Assembly (NCBI GenBank): GCA_024637115.1
Contig: JAGXFU010000010.1
Location: 1 to 64,000 of the forward strand
DNA: 64,000 nucleotides
From: Actinomycetes bacterium
GTDB taxonomy: Bacteria > Actinomycetota > Coriobacteriia > Anaerosomatales > JAGXFU01
Direction: 5' to 3'
Shown here: piece after piece, positions 5,811 to 15,612 of the stretch
Layout of the letters: every line of letters starts with the position of its first letter
Numbering within the stretch: the stretch's first letter is position 1
The notes under the pieces: generated by a model
What the model saw: the letters and a program-made list of their open reading frames with translations, nothing else
Told to the model about the DNA's origin: nothing
Database searches by the model: none
Translations under genes and position numbers: made by a program

Positions 5811-8800
5811 ATGTCGAGGCATGCACGCGACAGTGAGACCTCTCCGTTCAGGCAGGAATTCCTGAGCGCTGAAAGGCTAGCCGATAGAGCTCGCGAGCTC
5901 GCGGGGTCTCAGCCGATGGACTTTGGCACCATCAAAGGGTCCACGCCGTTGAGCGCTCTGATCGAAACTGCGGCTACCTCGCTCTCAGAGCACAATGCCG
6001 TGCTCGCTCGCGCCGTGCGCTTGCAGCATCCGATATCGCCGGCCAGCGAGTGGTTGCTCGACAACTACTACCTGATCGAGGAACAGATCCATGCCATACG
6101 CGACGATCTGCCAACGGGATTCGGCCAGGAGCTACCCTTTCTCACCTCTGGTCCGTACACGCGGCATCCGCGAACCTACGAGGCAGTTGTAACACTCCTT
6201 GGCCATTCAGACGCACGGGTGGATGAGGAGTATCTCCACCGCTTCATCGAGGGATACCAGGATGTCTCACCTCTCACGATCGGTGAGGTCTGGGCGATTC
6301 CGATCATGCTGCGCGTGGCGCTCGTTGAGAACCTGCGCCGTTTGTCCCATCGGGTGGTAGCAGCGCACAGCGCTGGTCGCGTGGCCGATGAATGGGCGGA
6401 CCGACTGCTCCTTTCGGCTCAAGACGAGCCTGATGACCTTCACGATCTCATCGACCAGCTTGAGCACAGCCTCCCCGATGACCTGTCCACATTCTACGTG
6501 CGGATGTCTCTGCGCCTGAGCGGCCAGGACGTTGGCGTCGACCCGATCAACCACTGGCTCGATCGAATGCTGGAGGGAATCGAGCTATCCCTCGACACGC
6601 TGTCGCTGGAGCAACAGCAGATGCAGGCGGCGGACCAGGTCTCGATCGCAAACACGATTACCTCGATCCGCTTCCTCGACGCCTACGAGTGGAAGTCCTT
6701 CTTTGAGAAGGTCTGCTTTGTCGAACAGATTCTGCGACAGGACCCCGTCGGAGTCTACGAGCGCATGGACTTCGCGAGTCGAGACAGGTATCGGCATGCA
6801 GTCGAAGACCTCGGGCGGCGTTGTCCTCACTCCGAGATCGAAGTTGCCGAGGCGGCGATCAGCTGGTGCCTCAATGCCCTCGATGAACACGTCACCGACC
6901 CGTTACGCGGACATGTTGGACACTACCTGATCAGCGGGGGCCGACTGAGCCTCGAGCGCAGCATTGACTACAAACCGCATGGACGCGAGCTTCTCTACCG
7001 GGGACCGCTGAGTCACCACGGCGTCTTCTACTGGGGACTGTTCGGCATAACGACCACGCTTCTCGCCGGAGTGCTTGCGTTCTGGATGGTCGCGGGCAAT
7101 GCCTCGCCGGCGGCAGCGCTCCTGTTACTCATCCTCGCAGTGGTCCCGCTCTCCGATCTCGCGCTCAACATCACGAACCGCATATCCGCCTGGGTGTTCC
7201 CGCCTCGGATCCTGCCCAAGCTCGACTACCACCAGCCGATAGCGGAATCACACCGAACGCTCGTGATCGTTCCCGCACTCATGTCCTCCTCGAGTGCGGT
7301 ACAGCACGTGATCGACAACCTCGAAGTCGCCTATCTGGCCAATCGCGATCCCAACATCGCCTTTGGGCTCCTCGGCGACCTTAAAGGGGCGGCGAAGCAA
7401 CACGTACCTGCCGATGCAGAGATCGTCGTTGCGGCCACACGCGGCATCGAGATGCTCAACGATCGCTACGAGGCCGAGCACGGACGACGCCCGTTCTGCC
7501 TGTTCATTCGCGGGCGACGCCATAACGAGATAGAAGATGTGTGGATGGGCTGGGAGCGAAAGCGTGGCGCGCTGAGCGAACTCAACGCGGCGCTGCGTGG
7601 GTCGACCGAGACAAGCTTCACGGAACGCATCGGCGCATCTGAGTTCCTGGAATCCGTCACATTCGTTCTCACGCTCGATGCCGACACACAACTGCCCAGA
7701 GACGGTGCCGCCAAGCTGATCGCAACCATCTCGCACCCCCTCAACCGGGCACAGCTCGGCCACGACGATGAGCGCGTGCGTAAAGGCTACGGACTCGTGC
7801 AGCCCCGCGTGTCGATGTCGCTACCCGCCTCGACCGAGTCCTTCTTTGCCTGGCTCTACTCCGGCGAGACGGGCGTCGATCCATACGCGGGTGCTGTCTC
7901 TGATACGTACCAGGATGTCTTTGGCGAGGGCAGCTTCACCGGAAAAGGTATCTACGAAGTCAACATCTTCAATGCGGTGCTCGAGGGTCGTTTCCCCGAC
8001 AACACCCTGCTCTCGCATGACCTCATCGAAGGCAACTTCGCTCGCGTTGCCCTGGCAAGCGACATCGAAGTGTTCGACGACCACCCCGCAAGTTATCTGT
8101 CGCATATGGCTCGTCTGCACCGGTGGGTCCGTGGCGACTGGCAGACCCTGCCCTGGCTTCTTCTGCGCATACCCGCCAAGGGAGGACGTCACTCTCGCAA
8201 CCCGCTCTCATCGCTGCATCGATGGAAGATGACGGACAACCTGCGACGAAGCCTCGTGGCGCCCACGCTTCTGCTGCTCATCACGATTGGCTGGCTGCTC
8301 GTGCCGGGCCCATCATGGGCATGGCCGCTGGCAATGATGCTTGTGGTGTTCTTCCCGGTCTATTTCAGCCTTGCCGACTCCCTTGTGTTCCGCTCGCGGT
8401 CGTTCTCGTTCCAGGCGGCGGCCGGCACGATCTGGCGTGACTTTGGCCGGGACTCGGCTCGCGCGGTACTCTCGCTGACGCTGCTCCCCCATCAGGCATG
8501 GCTCATGACCGACGCCATCGTTCGCGCGCTCTGGCGCATGAACGTTTCGCACCACAACCTGCTGGAATGGGAGACGGCCGCAGACGCTGATCGCAGGCTC
8601 GGCAACTCGCTCGCGGGCTTCCTTCGCAAGTTGCTGCCCTCATCACTCCTTGCGCTTGGCCTGCTTGCGATCGCCACTGTCGACCATCCCGGCCGCGCCG
8701 GAGTCGCTGCCGCTCTCGGACTCATCTGGCTCTCTGCTCCTGTGGTCGCCTGGTGGGTGTCGAGAAAGACCGTTCCGGCTCCTTTCGAGCTCACCGATTC

Positions 8801-11800
8801 CGATGCCCACGAACTGCGTATCGTTGCGCGTCGAACCTGGCGGTTCTTTGAGACGTTCGTGACCGAGGAAGGACATTACCTCGCTCCTGACAACTTCCAG
8901 GAGGATCCCGGGGCCACGATTGCGTTCCGTACCTCTCCCACGAACATTGGACTACAACTGCTCTCGGGGCTCACGGCATACGACCTTGGCTACATCACCC
9001 TGCGCGGGCTGATGATGCGCACCTCGGACACCATGAACACGATGGCTGGCCTTGAGCGCTTTCGCGGTCACTTCTACAACTGGTATGACACCCGCACGCT
9101 GCAACCGCTGCCGCCCAACTACGTCTCCACAGTAGACAGCGGCAATCTGGCGGGGCATCTGCTTGTGCTCCGCATCGGCCTCCTCGAGGCATCTGAGGGA
9201 CCGCTCCTGGGCGCACAGCTTCTGCATGGCCTCGTTGACACGGCCGACCTTGCCATCGACGACCTGCATACGGAGCGCGGAGACCTTCAGCCCGCGCCGA
9301 TCGCCCATGCGCTGCGCGAACAACTCGAAGAGATTCGCCGGGACATCGAACTCGAAAATGAACCTGAGGATCTCGGCGAGTGGTATGCGCTGCTGCGTCG
9401 CCTCGACACGTTGGTCGCTGCCGCTACCGCATCCGTTGGCGAACTGGCTGATGGGCAAGAGACCGGCGAATCGCCCTTCCCTGTCACACCTGTTCAGCGG
9501 GTCCGCGCCTCAGTGCGCGCGCTCGAAAAGTTCACCCACGAAGCACACATGATGCTCCGAAACCTCGCCCCCTGGGCTCCGCTCATCACGAATGTTCCCG
9601 ACGCCGTACTGCAAGACGAACGCAGCAAGGACCTCCTGCCTCTCTTTGAATATGTCCCGAGCCTGGTCGGGCTGGCCGAGGGACTGGCCGAATGCCTCTC
9701 TACGCTCGACTCGATCGCCGCCTCACCTGCTGGCAGCTCTCCAGAAGACCAGGAGTCCGCGCGCGAGTGGGCATCCCGGGTGAGCGAGAGCATTCGCCAA
9801 TCGCGTCCAAACTCGGTGGAACTCCTCGCCAGACTGCGCCTCACTGCCAACATGGCCCGTGAGATGTGGGAGCACACCGACTTTCGGATGCTCTTTGACT
9901 CTCAACGGTTGCTGTTCTCGATCGGCTACAACACCACCGAGGGACACCTCGACCCGTCGTTTTATGACATGCTCGCATCCGAATGCCGGCTTGCGAGTTT
10001 CCTTGCCATCGCAAAAGGGGACGTGCCGCAGGAGCACTGGTTCCGTCTTGGCAGATCGATCACGCAGACTTCGGGCGGGCGGGCGCTGCTTTCCTGGAGC
10101 GCGTCGATGTTCGAGTACCTGATGCCGCTGCTCGTGATGAGAACCTGGCCCACAACCCTGCTCGACCAGACGTACCATTCAGTCGTTGAGCGGCAGGTCC
10201 AGTACGGACGCGAACGCAGTGTGCCGTGGGGCGTCTCGGAATCAGCCTTCAACGCCAAGGATTCTGAGCTCACGTACCAATATCAGGCATTCGGTGTACC
10301 CGGCCTGGGCTTGAAGCGAGGCTTGTCCGATGACATCGTCGTTGCTCCGTATGCGAGCGTACTCTCGTTGCCGATCGCGCCTCTCGAGGTACTCGCCAAC
10401 CTGCGAGTACTTGCAGCGCAGGGCGTGCGGGGTCGCTACGGGTTCTATGAGGCAGTGGACTACACGCCCGGGCGTATCCCGGCGGGTGAATCGCGTGCCA
10501 TCGTAAAGGCCTACTTTGCCCACCACCAGGGTATGAGCCTGCTCGCACTTGGCAACGAGCTCGCCGGACGCACGATGCGTGAGCGCTTCCATCGCGATCC
10601 AATGGTGACCACAGCAGAGCTCCTGCTGCAGGAACGCGTCCCGCACACCGTGCAGCTCGCCCATCCCAATGTTGAAGAAGTCAGGAGCGTGCGCTCGATT
10701 CGCGACCTGCCGCCGCCTGTTACGCGATCCTATCCACTGGCAGACACCCCGGTGCCCGCCACGCACTTCCTCTCCAACGGTGACTACTCCGTCATGATCA
10801 CCAACGGCGGGGGTGGCTACAGCAGATGGCGCGGACTCTCTGTCACCCGATACCGGGAAGATGTCACACGCGACTCATGGGGGCAGTTCTTCTATGTGCG
10901 TGACGTCGACACCGGCGCCGTGTGGACCGCCGCCAACAATCCCGTGGTCAACGAGCCGGACGACTACCACGTGACGTTCTCTGCCGAAAAGGCCGAGTTC
11001 CACAGGCGGGATGGAGACATCGAGACGAACACCGAGATCGCCGTCTCGCCCGAAGACGATGCCGAGGTTCGCCGCCTCACGATCGTCAATCACGGCCGCT
11101 CCGCGCGTCACATCGAAGTGACCTCGTACTTTGAGATCGCGATCGTCGAGCAAAACGCTGATCAGGCTCATAAGTCATTCTCGAATCTCTTCGTTGAGAC
11201 CGAGGCCCACAGCGCCACCAATACCGTGCTCTTCTCGCGTCGGCCCCGCTCTGAGCATGAATCCCGCCCATACGGATTCCATACACTCGGGTGCGAGGAC
11301 AGAGACAGCTGTGAGTGGTCTTTCGAGACCGATCGCGTGCAATTCCTGGGGCGGCTCAATCAGTGCGACAACCCTGTCGCCATCAATGCCGGAGGAGAGC
11401 TCTCGTGTACGGTCGGCGCGGTCCTCGACCCGTCCTGCTCGATTCGCAAAGCCGTCCTCGTACCTCCCGGAGGAAGTGCTCGCCTCGTGTTCACCACCGG
11501 GGTTGCCGAAACGCGCGAAGAGGCCCTGCACCTCTCGGAGAAGTACCACGATATGCGCAGCGCGCAGCGCGCGATCGACCTTGGCTGGACGACCGCAAAG
11601 ATCGAACTACGCGACCTGGGACTCTCCCCGCAGGAAGCGGTCGTGCTTCAGCGGCTCGCCTCGCGCCTCTTGTTGACCGATCCCCGATCGTTATTGAAAG
11701 TGAAGACGCCGGCTGAGAACGGGCTACGCATCGACGGACTCTGGTCGATCGGCATCTCCGGGGACAACCCGATCCTGCTCGTACGCGTCGATGAACTCGA

Positions 11801-14600
11801 ACACGCACCCCTCGTGCGGCAGGCGCTGCTTGCCCACCAGTACTGGCGACACAAGGGCCTTGTTGCGGATATCGTGATTCTCAACACCCGCCCCACGGCC
11901 TATTCCGATGAACTCGACAACAGACTACGGCTGCTTGTGCGAACCGGCCATGCACTGCAGCTCATGGACAAGCCGGGCGGTATCTTCCTGCGAAGATCCG
12001 ATCAGATGCACCCCGATGTTCTCAACCTGCTCCTGACCGTGGCGCGCGCGACCCTCGAGGGCGGCGGCGGCGGGCTTGAGGTGCAACTCAACCGCAGAGG
12101 GAAACGCCCTGATGATCCTCCTGCTCTCGTTGTTTCACGCGCACCTGAGCACTTCGAGCATGCACCATTGGTGCGGCCTGATCTCGACTTCGACAACGGC
12201 CTTGGCGGATTCGATCCTGAGACCGGCGACTATGTGATCGTGCTCAAAGAAGGACAAACCACCCCAGCCCCCTGGATAAACGTCATGGCCACACCGGATT
12301 TCGGATGCATGGTGTCCGAGGCGGGCATTGGCTGCACCTGGGCAAAGAACAGTCACGAGAACCGCATCACGACCTGGAACAACGATGCGGTCTCAGACGG
12401 CACCGGCGAGGCACTCTACATTCGCGACGAAGAAACCGGCGAGTTCTGGAGTCCGACACCGCTTCCCGTCTGCGACGCCGAACCGTACGTTGTGCGTCAC
12501 GGCAAAGGGTTCACCCGCTTTGAACACGCTTCGCACGGAATCGAGCAGGAGCTCGAGTGGTTCGTCCCAACGGCAGACCCGGTACGCGTGGCCCGTCTGA
12601 CCCTGCGAAACGTGAGTGGCCGCGAGCGGCGTCTGAGCGTGACCCACTTCGTCGAGTGGGTGTTGGGCAGTTCGCGCAGTAAGGCACAGCACGTTGTGGT
12701 CACCTGGTTCGACGCGGAAACGGACATGTTGACCGCCCATAACCACTTCAACATGGACTTCCCCGGTCGTTCCGCGTTCATCGCATGCGACCGTGAGCTC
12801 CAGTCGTGGACCGCGAGCCGCACCGAATTCGTGGGCCGCAACCGCCGCCCTAACGACCCCATTGCGATGCATCGCTCTCGCCTCGATGGTCGTTCGGGCC
12901 GCTTCCACGACAACTGCGGCGCCCTCATGACCGAGATCGTACTGCCGGCGGGCGCCAGCGAGAGCGTCACATTCCTCCTCGGTCAGACCGATACGCTCGA
13001 TGAAGCGCGCTCGGTGGTCGCGCGCTACCGGGAACCGGGCTGCGTCAACGATGCCCTCGTGGCGGTGCACGAACAGTGGGACGAGATCCTTGGCAGCGTC
13101 ACGGTCAAGACGCCTGATGCGTCGCTCGATCTCATGGTCAACGGCAATCTGCTCTACCAGTCAGTTGCGTGCCGTTTGTGGGGACGCACCGCCGCGTATC
13201 AGAGCAGCGGGGCGTATGGATTCCGCGATCAGCTCCAAGACGTGCTGTGCCTCATGCTCACCCGACCTGACCTGGTGCGCGCGCAGATCGTGGAGGCCTC
13301 ACGTCACCAGTTCGAGGAAGGCGACGTACTCCATTGGTGGCAGCCATTCTCCGGCCGGGGAGTCCGCACCCGCTTTACCGACGACCGTCACTGGCTGCCC
13401 TACGTGGTCGCCGAGTATGTGAGCGCAACAGGCGATATGAGCGTACTCGACGAGTTGACGGCCTTCATCGACGGACCTGAACTCGCTCCGGGACATGAGG
13501 ACAACTATCTGCAGCCTTCGATCTCCGAGAAAGCTGCAACCGTCTACGAGCACTGCGTTGCCGCTCTTGAATCCGCTCGGGGCACCGGCCCCCACGACCT
13601 GCCCCTCATGGGCGGGGGCGACTGGAACGACGGCATGAATCGCGTAGGACTCGGAGGGACGGGAGAGAGCGTGTGGCTCGGCTGGTTCCTCAACGTGGTC
13701 CTCACGCGCTTCGCCACCGTCTGCGAGCTGCACGGAGAACCGGATCGAGCCGCGGAGTACCGAACCTGGGCGGCCACACTGATCGAGTCGATCGAGCAAG
13801 AAGCCTGGGATGGCGAGTGGTACCGCCGCGCGTACTTTGACGACGGGACTCCCCTAGGAACGAGCTCCGCCGAGGAGTGCCGCATCGGTGCGATCGCACA
13901 GGCATGGGCAACGATCTCCGGCGCCGGAGACCCGAAACGTGCGGAGCATGCGCTCGACTCAGTGGAGGAGAAACTGGTCCGCCGCGAAGACGGCCTCATC
14001 CGTCTGCTCACGCCGCCATTCGATCACATGCCCCACGACCCCGGCTACATCAAAGGATATGTGCCGGGTGTGCGGGAGAACGGCGGACAGTACACTCACG
14101 CCGCCATCTGGGTGGTGCTTGCACATCTGCTCAGGGGCAACGGTGACGAAGCGGCCGGCCTGTTCCGGCTCATAAACCCGGTCAACCACGGCACTACCCC
14201 GCAGGAGGTCGCGCGCTACAAAGTCGAGCCGTACGTTGTTGCAGCGGACGTGTATGCAGCAGATCCTCATATCGGGCGCGGTGGATGGACCTGGTACACG
14301 GGTTCGGCCGGATGGTTCTATCGCGTGGTCGTGCAGTACCAACTCGGGCTCTGGACCGAGGCAACCGCTGAGGGACGAGCGCTCAGGATCGATCCGTGCA
14401 TTCCGAAGTCATGGCCTCGATTCGATATGGAATACCGCTTCGGCGACACGCTCTATCGAATCGCCGTCGAGAACCCCCGTGGAGTCAATCGGGGCGTTGA
14501 GCGCGTTACCGTCGACGGCACGATCGTCCCCGATGGCCGAATCCCCCTCGATCCCGGCGGAGGGGTACGTGAGGTTCGCGTGACGCTGCTCGGCGGATAG
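5811..14600 (+). CDS. ndvB: Cyclic beta-1,2-glucan synthase homologue (GT84-GH94)
   Basis: A 2929-aa membrane enzyme of the NdvB/Cgs family, which polymerises and cyclises beta-1,2-glucan from UDP-glucose. The order fits the family. An N-terminal region (~1-400) is followed by membrane spans (~405-465). A GT84 glycosyltransferase domain comes next, with TLDADTQLP near 620 and a RWVRGDWQ motif near 770. More membrane spans follow (~815-865 and ~945-985). Then come a glycoamylase-like domain (~1005-1610) and a long GH94 phosphorylase-type part with GGGDWNDGMN near 2602, which carries the family's general-acid aspartate. Length is close to proteobacterial NdvB. ATG 5811 is used. GTG 5805 is equally possible because AAGGGG lies five bases before it. 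The gene stands alone. In other bacteria the product serves osmoadaptation and surface interaction. A GH94-type chain-length-control role is known for the C-terminal part, and its activity here is inferred. Confidence 0.9.
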   Translation: MSRHARDSETSPFRQEFLSAERLADRARELAGSQPMDFGTIKGSTPLSALIETAATSLSEHNAVLARAVRLQHPISPASEWLLDNYYLIEEQIHAIRDDLPTGFGQELPFLTSGPYTRHPRTYEAVVTLLGHSDARVDEEYLHRFIEGYQDVSPLTIGEVWAIPIMLRVALVENLRRLSHRVVAAHSAGRVADEWADRLLLSAQDEPDDLHDLIDQLEHSLPDDLSTFYVRMSLRLSGQDVGVDPINHWLDRMLEGIELSLDTLSLEQQQMQAADQVSIANTITSIRFLDAYEWKSFFEKVCFVEQILRQDPVGVYERMDFASRDRYRHAVEDLGRRCPHSEIEVAEAAISWCLNALDEHVTDPLRGHVGHYLISGGRLSLERSIDYKPHGRELLYRGPLSHHGVFYWGLFGITTTLLAGVLAFWMVAGNASPAAALLLLILAVVPLSDLALNITNRISAWVFPPRILPKLDYHQPIAESHRTLVIVPALMSSSSAVQHVIDNLEVAYLANRDPNIAFGLLGDLKGAAKQHVPADAEIVVAATRGIEMLNDRYEAEHGRRPFCLFIRGRRHNEIEDVWMGWERKRGALSELNAALRGSTETSFTERIGASEFLESVTFVLTLDADTQLPRDGAAKLIATISHPLNRAQLGHDDERVRKGYGLVQPRVSMSLPASTESFFAWLYSGETGVDPYAGAVSDTYQDVFGEGSFTGKGIYEVNIFNAVLEGRFPDNTLLSHDLIEGNFARVALASDIEVFDDHPASYLSHMARLHRWVRGDWQTLPWLLLRIPAKGGRHSRNPLSSLHRWKMTDNLRRSLVAPTLLLLITIGWLLVPGPSWAWPLAMMLVVFFPVYFSLADSLVFRSRSFSFQAAAGTIWRDFGRDSARAVLSLTLLPHQAWLMTDAIVRALWRMNVSHHNLLEWETAADADRRLGNSLAGFLRKLLPSSLLALGLLAIATVDHPGRAGVAAALGLIWLSAPVVAWWVSRKTVPAPFELTDSDAHELRIVARRTWRFFETFVTEEGHYLAPDNFQEDPGATIAFRTSPTNIGLQLLSGLTAYDLGYITLRGLMMRTSDTMNTMAGLERFRGHFYNWYDTRTLQPLPPNYVSTVDSGNLAGHLLVLRIGLLEASEGPLLGAQLLHGLVDTADLAIDDLHTERGDLQPAPIAHALREQLEEIRRDIELENEPEDLGEWYALLRRLDTLVAAATASVGELADGQETGESPFPVTPVQRVRASVRALEKFTHEAHMMLRNLAPWAPLITNVPDAVLQDERSKDLLPLFEYVPSLVGLAEGLAECLSTLDSIAASPAGSSPEDQESAREWASRVSESIRQSRPNSVELLARLRLTANMAREMWEHTDFRMLFDSQRLLFSIGYNTTEGHLDPSFYDMLASECRLASFLAIAKGDVPQEHWFRLGRSITQTSGGRALLSWSASMFEYLMPLLVMRTWPTTLLDQTYHSVVERQVQYGRERSVPWGVSESAFNAKDSELTYQYQAFGVPGLGLKRGLSDDIVVAPYASVLSLPIAPLEVLANLRVLAAQGVRGRYGFYEAVDYTPGRIPAGESRAIVKAYFAHHQGMSLLALGNELAGRTMRERFHRDPMVTTAELLLQERVPHTVQLAHPNVEEVRSVRSIRDLPPPVTRSYPLADTPVPATHFLSNGDYSVMITNGGGGYSRWRGLSVTRYREDVTRDSWGQFFYVRDVDTGAVWTAANNPVVNEPDDYHVTFSAEKAEFHRRDGDIETNTEIAVSPEDDAEVRRLTIVNHGRSARHIEVTSYFEIAIVEQNADQAHKSFSNLFVETEAHSATNTVLFSRRPRSEHESRPYGFHTLGCEDRDSCEWSFETDRVQFLGRLNQCDNPVAINAGGELSCTVGAVLDPSCSIRKAVLVPPGGSARLVFTTGVAETREEALHLSEKYHDMRSAQRAIDLGWTTAKIELRDLGLSPQEAVVLQRLASRLLLTDPRSLLKVKTPAENGLRIDGLWSIGISGDNPILLVRVDELEHAPLVRQALLAHQYWRHKGLVADIVILNTRPTAYSDELDNRLRLLVRTGHALQLMDKPGGIFLRRSDQMHPDVLNLLLTVARATLEGGGGGLEVQLNRRGKRPDDPPALVVSRAPEHFEHAPLVRPDLDFDNGLGGFDPETGDYVIVLKEGQTTPAPWINVMATPDFGCMVSEAGIGCTWAKNSHENRITTWNNDAVSDGTGEALYIRDEETGEFWSPTPLPVCDAEPYVVRHGKGFTRFEHASHGIEQELEWFVPTADPVRVARLTLRNVSGRERRLSVTHFVEWVLGSSRSKAQHVVVTWFDAETDMLTAHNHFNMDFPGRSAFIACDRELQSWTASRTEFVGRNRRPNDPIAMHRSRLDGRSGRFHDNCGALMTEIVLPAGASESVTFLLGQTDTLDEARSVVARYREPGCVNDALVAVHEQWDEILGSVTVKTPDASLDLMVNGNLLYQSVACRLWGRTAAYQSSGAYGFRDQLQDVLCLMLTRPDLVRAQIVEASRHQFEEGDVLHWWQPFSGRGVRTRFTDDRHWLPYVVAEYVSATGDMSVLDELTAFIDGPELAPGHEDNYLQPSISEKAATVYEHCVAALESARGTGPHDLPLMGGGDWNDGMNRVGLGGTGESVWLGWFLNVVLTRFATVCELHGEPDRAAEYRTWAATLIESIEQEAWDGEWYRRAYFDDGTPLGTSSAEECRIGAIAQAWATISGAGDPKRAEHALDSVEEKLVRREDGLIRLLTPPFDHMPHDPGYIKGYVPGVRENGGQYTHAAIWVVLAHLLRGNGDEAAGLFRLINPVNHGTTPQEVARYKVEPYVVAADVYAADPHIGRGGWTWYTGSAGWFYRVVVQYQLGLWTEATAEGRALRIDPCIPKSWPRFDMEYRFGDTLYRIAVENPRGVNRGVERVTVDGTIVPDGRIPLDPGGGVREVRVTLLGG

Positions 14601-14658
14601 CGATCCGCTCGTGTCCAGCTCGACCAGGCTTCCCAAGGCACTGGGAACCGTCGTCGTC

Positions 14659-15483
14659 TTAGGCGTCGGTCCCCATCCAGCGCTTGTGAAAGAACCTCAT
14701 CACCCGCTGATCGCCCAGAAGCCTTCTTGCGGCAAGAATCGGGCGCGCGTATGCAGCAACCGGATAGCGCATGCGGTCCCCCGAATCCTCTATCGCGCGG
14801 CGAATCTCATTCGCGGCTTTGGCGGGTGCCGTCCGGTCGTTGATCGACGTCTCGAATCGCATCATCGCGAGCTGATATGCGCGATACGGCTCAGAAACAT
14901 CGAGCGCGTCTGCCGAGGAAGGCAGAGCCTTTCCCCAGATCGCGGTCTCAACGAAACCCGGTTCTATGGCGATCACACGGATTCCGAACGGCTTCAGTTC
15001 ATGCCATAGCCCCTCGCTGAACCCCTCAAGCGCATGCTTGCTCGCATTGTAGGTCCCAAAGAACGGAAAGGTGATGCGCCCACCAAGCGACGTGACGTTC
15101 GCGATCGTGCCGCTACCGCGTTGGCGCATCGCGGGCACGAGGGACATGGCGAGACCGATCTGTTCGAACACGTTGACCCGGAAGAGGTGCTCTATCTCCT
15201 CGGCAGATGTGTCTTCGACAGCTCCGAACTGCAGCATACCGGCGTTGTTGAGCAGCACGTCAGGGACTCCGTATCGCTCGATGACCCGTGCGCCCAGCTC
15301 TGCGCCGCTCCCCTGCACGGCCAAATCGAGAGCCTCAAGCGCGACATCTCCCGGCCACACTCGATCGGCGAGCTCCCCGGGAGTGCGAGCGGTGCCGATC
15401 ACGCGCCATCCCTCACGGGCAAACAGTTCTGCGCAGGCGTGCCCGATACCCGAAGAGACCCCGGTGATCAAGATGCTTCGCAT
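14659..15483 (-). CDS. Short-chain dehydrogenase/reductase
   Basis: 274-aa classical SDR, probably a cytoplasmic NADP(H)-dependent oxidoreductase. The Rossmann motif TGVSSGIG is at residues 7-14, NNAG follows near 80, and the catalytic Y-N-A-S-K sits near 152. AAGGGGGC precedes the ATG at 15483. The substrate cannot be read from sequence. It is divergent from the FAD oxidoreductase-DUF1365-Cfa operon across a 129-bp spacer, and SDR genes often accompany that trio, so a role in fatty-acid or lipid modification is plausible. Confidence 0.9.
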   Translation of the reverse strand: MRSILITGVSSGIGHACAELFAREGWRVIGTARTPGELADRVWPGDVALEALDLAVQGSGAELGARVIERYGVPDVLLNNAGMLQFGAVEDTSAEEIEHLFRVNVFEQIGLAMSLVPAMRQRGSGTIANVTSLGGRITFPFFGTYNASKHALEGFSEGLWHELKPFGIRVIAIEPGFVETAIWGKALPSSADALDVSEPYRAYQLAMMRFETSINDRTAPAKAANEIRRAIEDSGDRMRYPVAAYARPILAARRLLGDQRVMRFFHKRWMGTDA

Positions 15484-15529
15484 GCCGCCCCCTTGTTCTG
15501 GCCGCTCATGGATCCTGCTGTGCGCAATC

Positions 15530-15544
15530 TTCCCCGTATGGGAA
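15530..15544. promoter_or_regulatory. Inverted repeat in divergent promoter region
   Basis: TTCCC-n5-GGGAA sits in the spacer between the SDR gene and the lipid-modification operon and is followed by AT-rich sequence (AATATATACCTAATAG) that could hold a promoter. Its position suggests an operator shared by both transcripts. I cannot name the regulator. Confidence 0.3.
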
Positions 15545-15612
15545 ATATATACCTAATAGAGGCGCCGCATATTTCGGACGCCATTTCGTATCATCAATCC
15601 TGAGGGGGTCTC

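Noticed and set aside
12393..13070. 225-aa minus-strand frame inside the glucan synthase gene, the longest of many such frames there
   Set aside because: The plus-strand frame is continuous and family-consistent over 8.8 kb. The antisense frames follow from GC-rich codon use.
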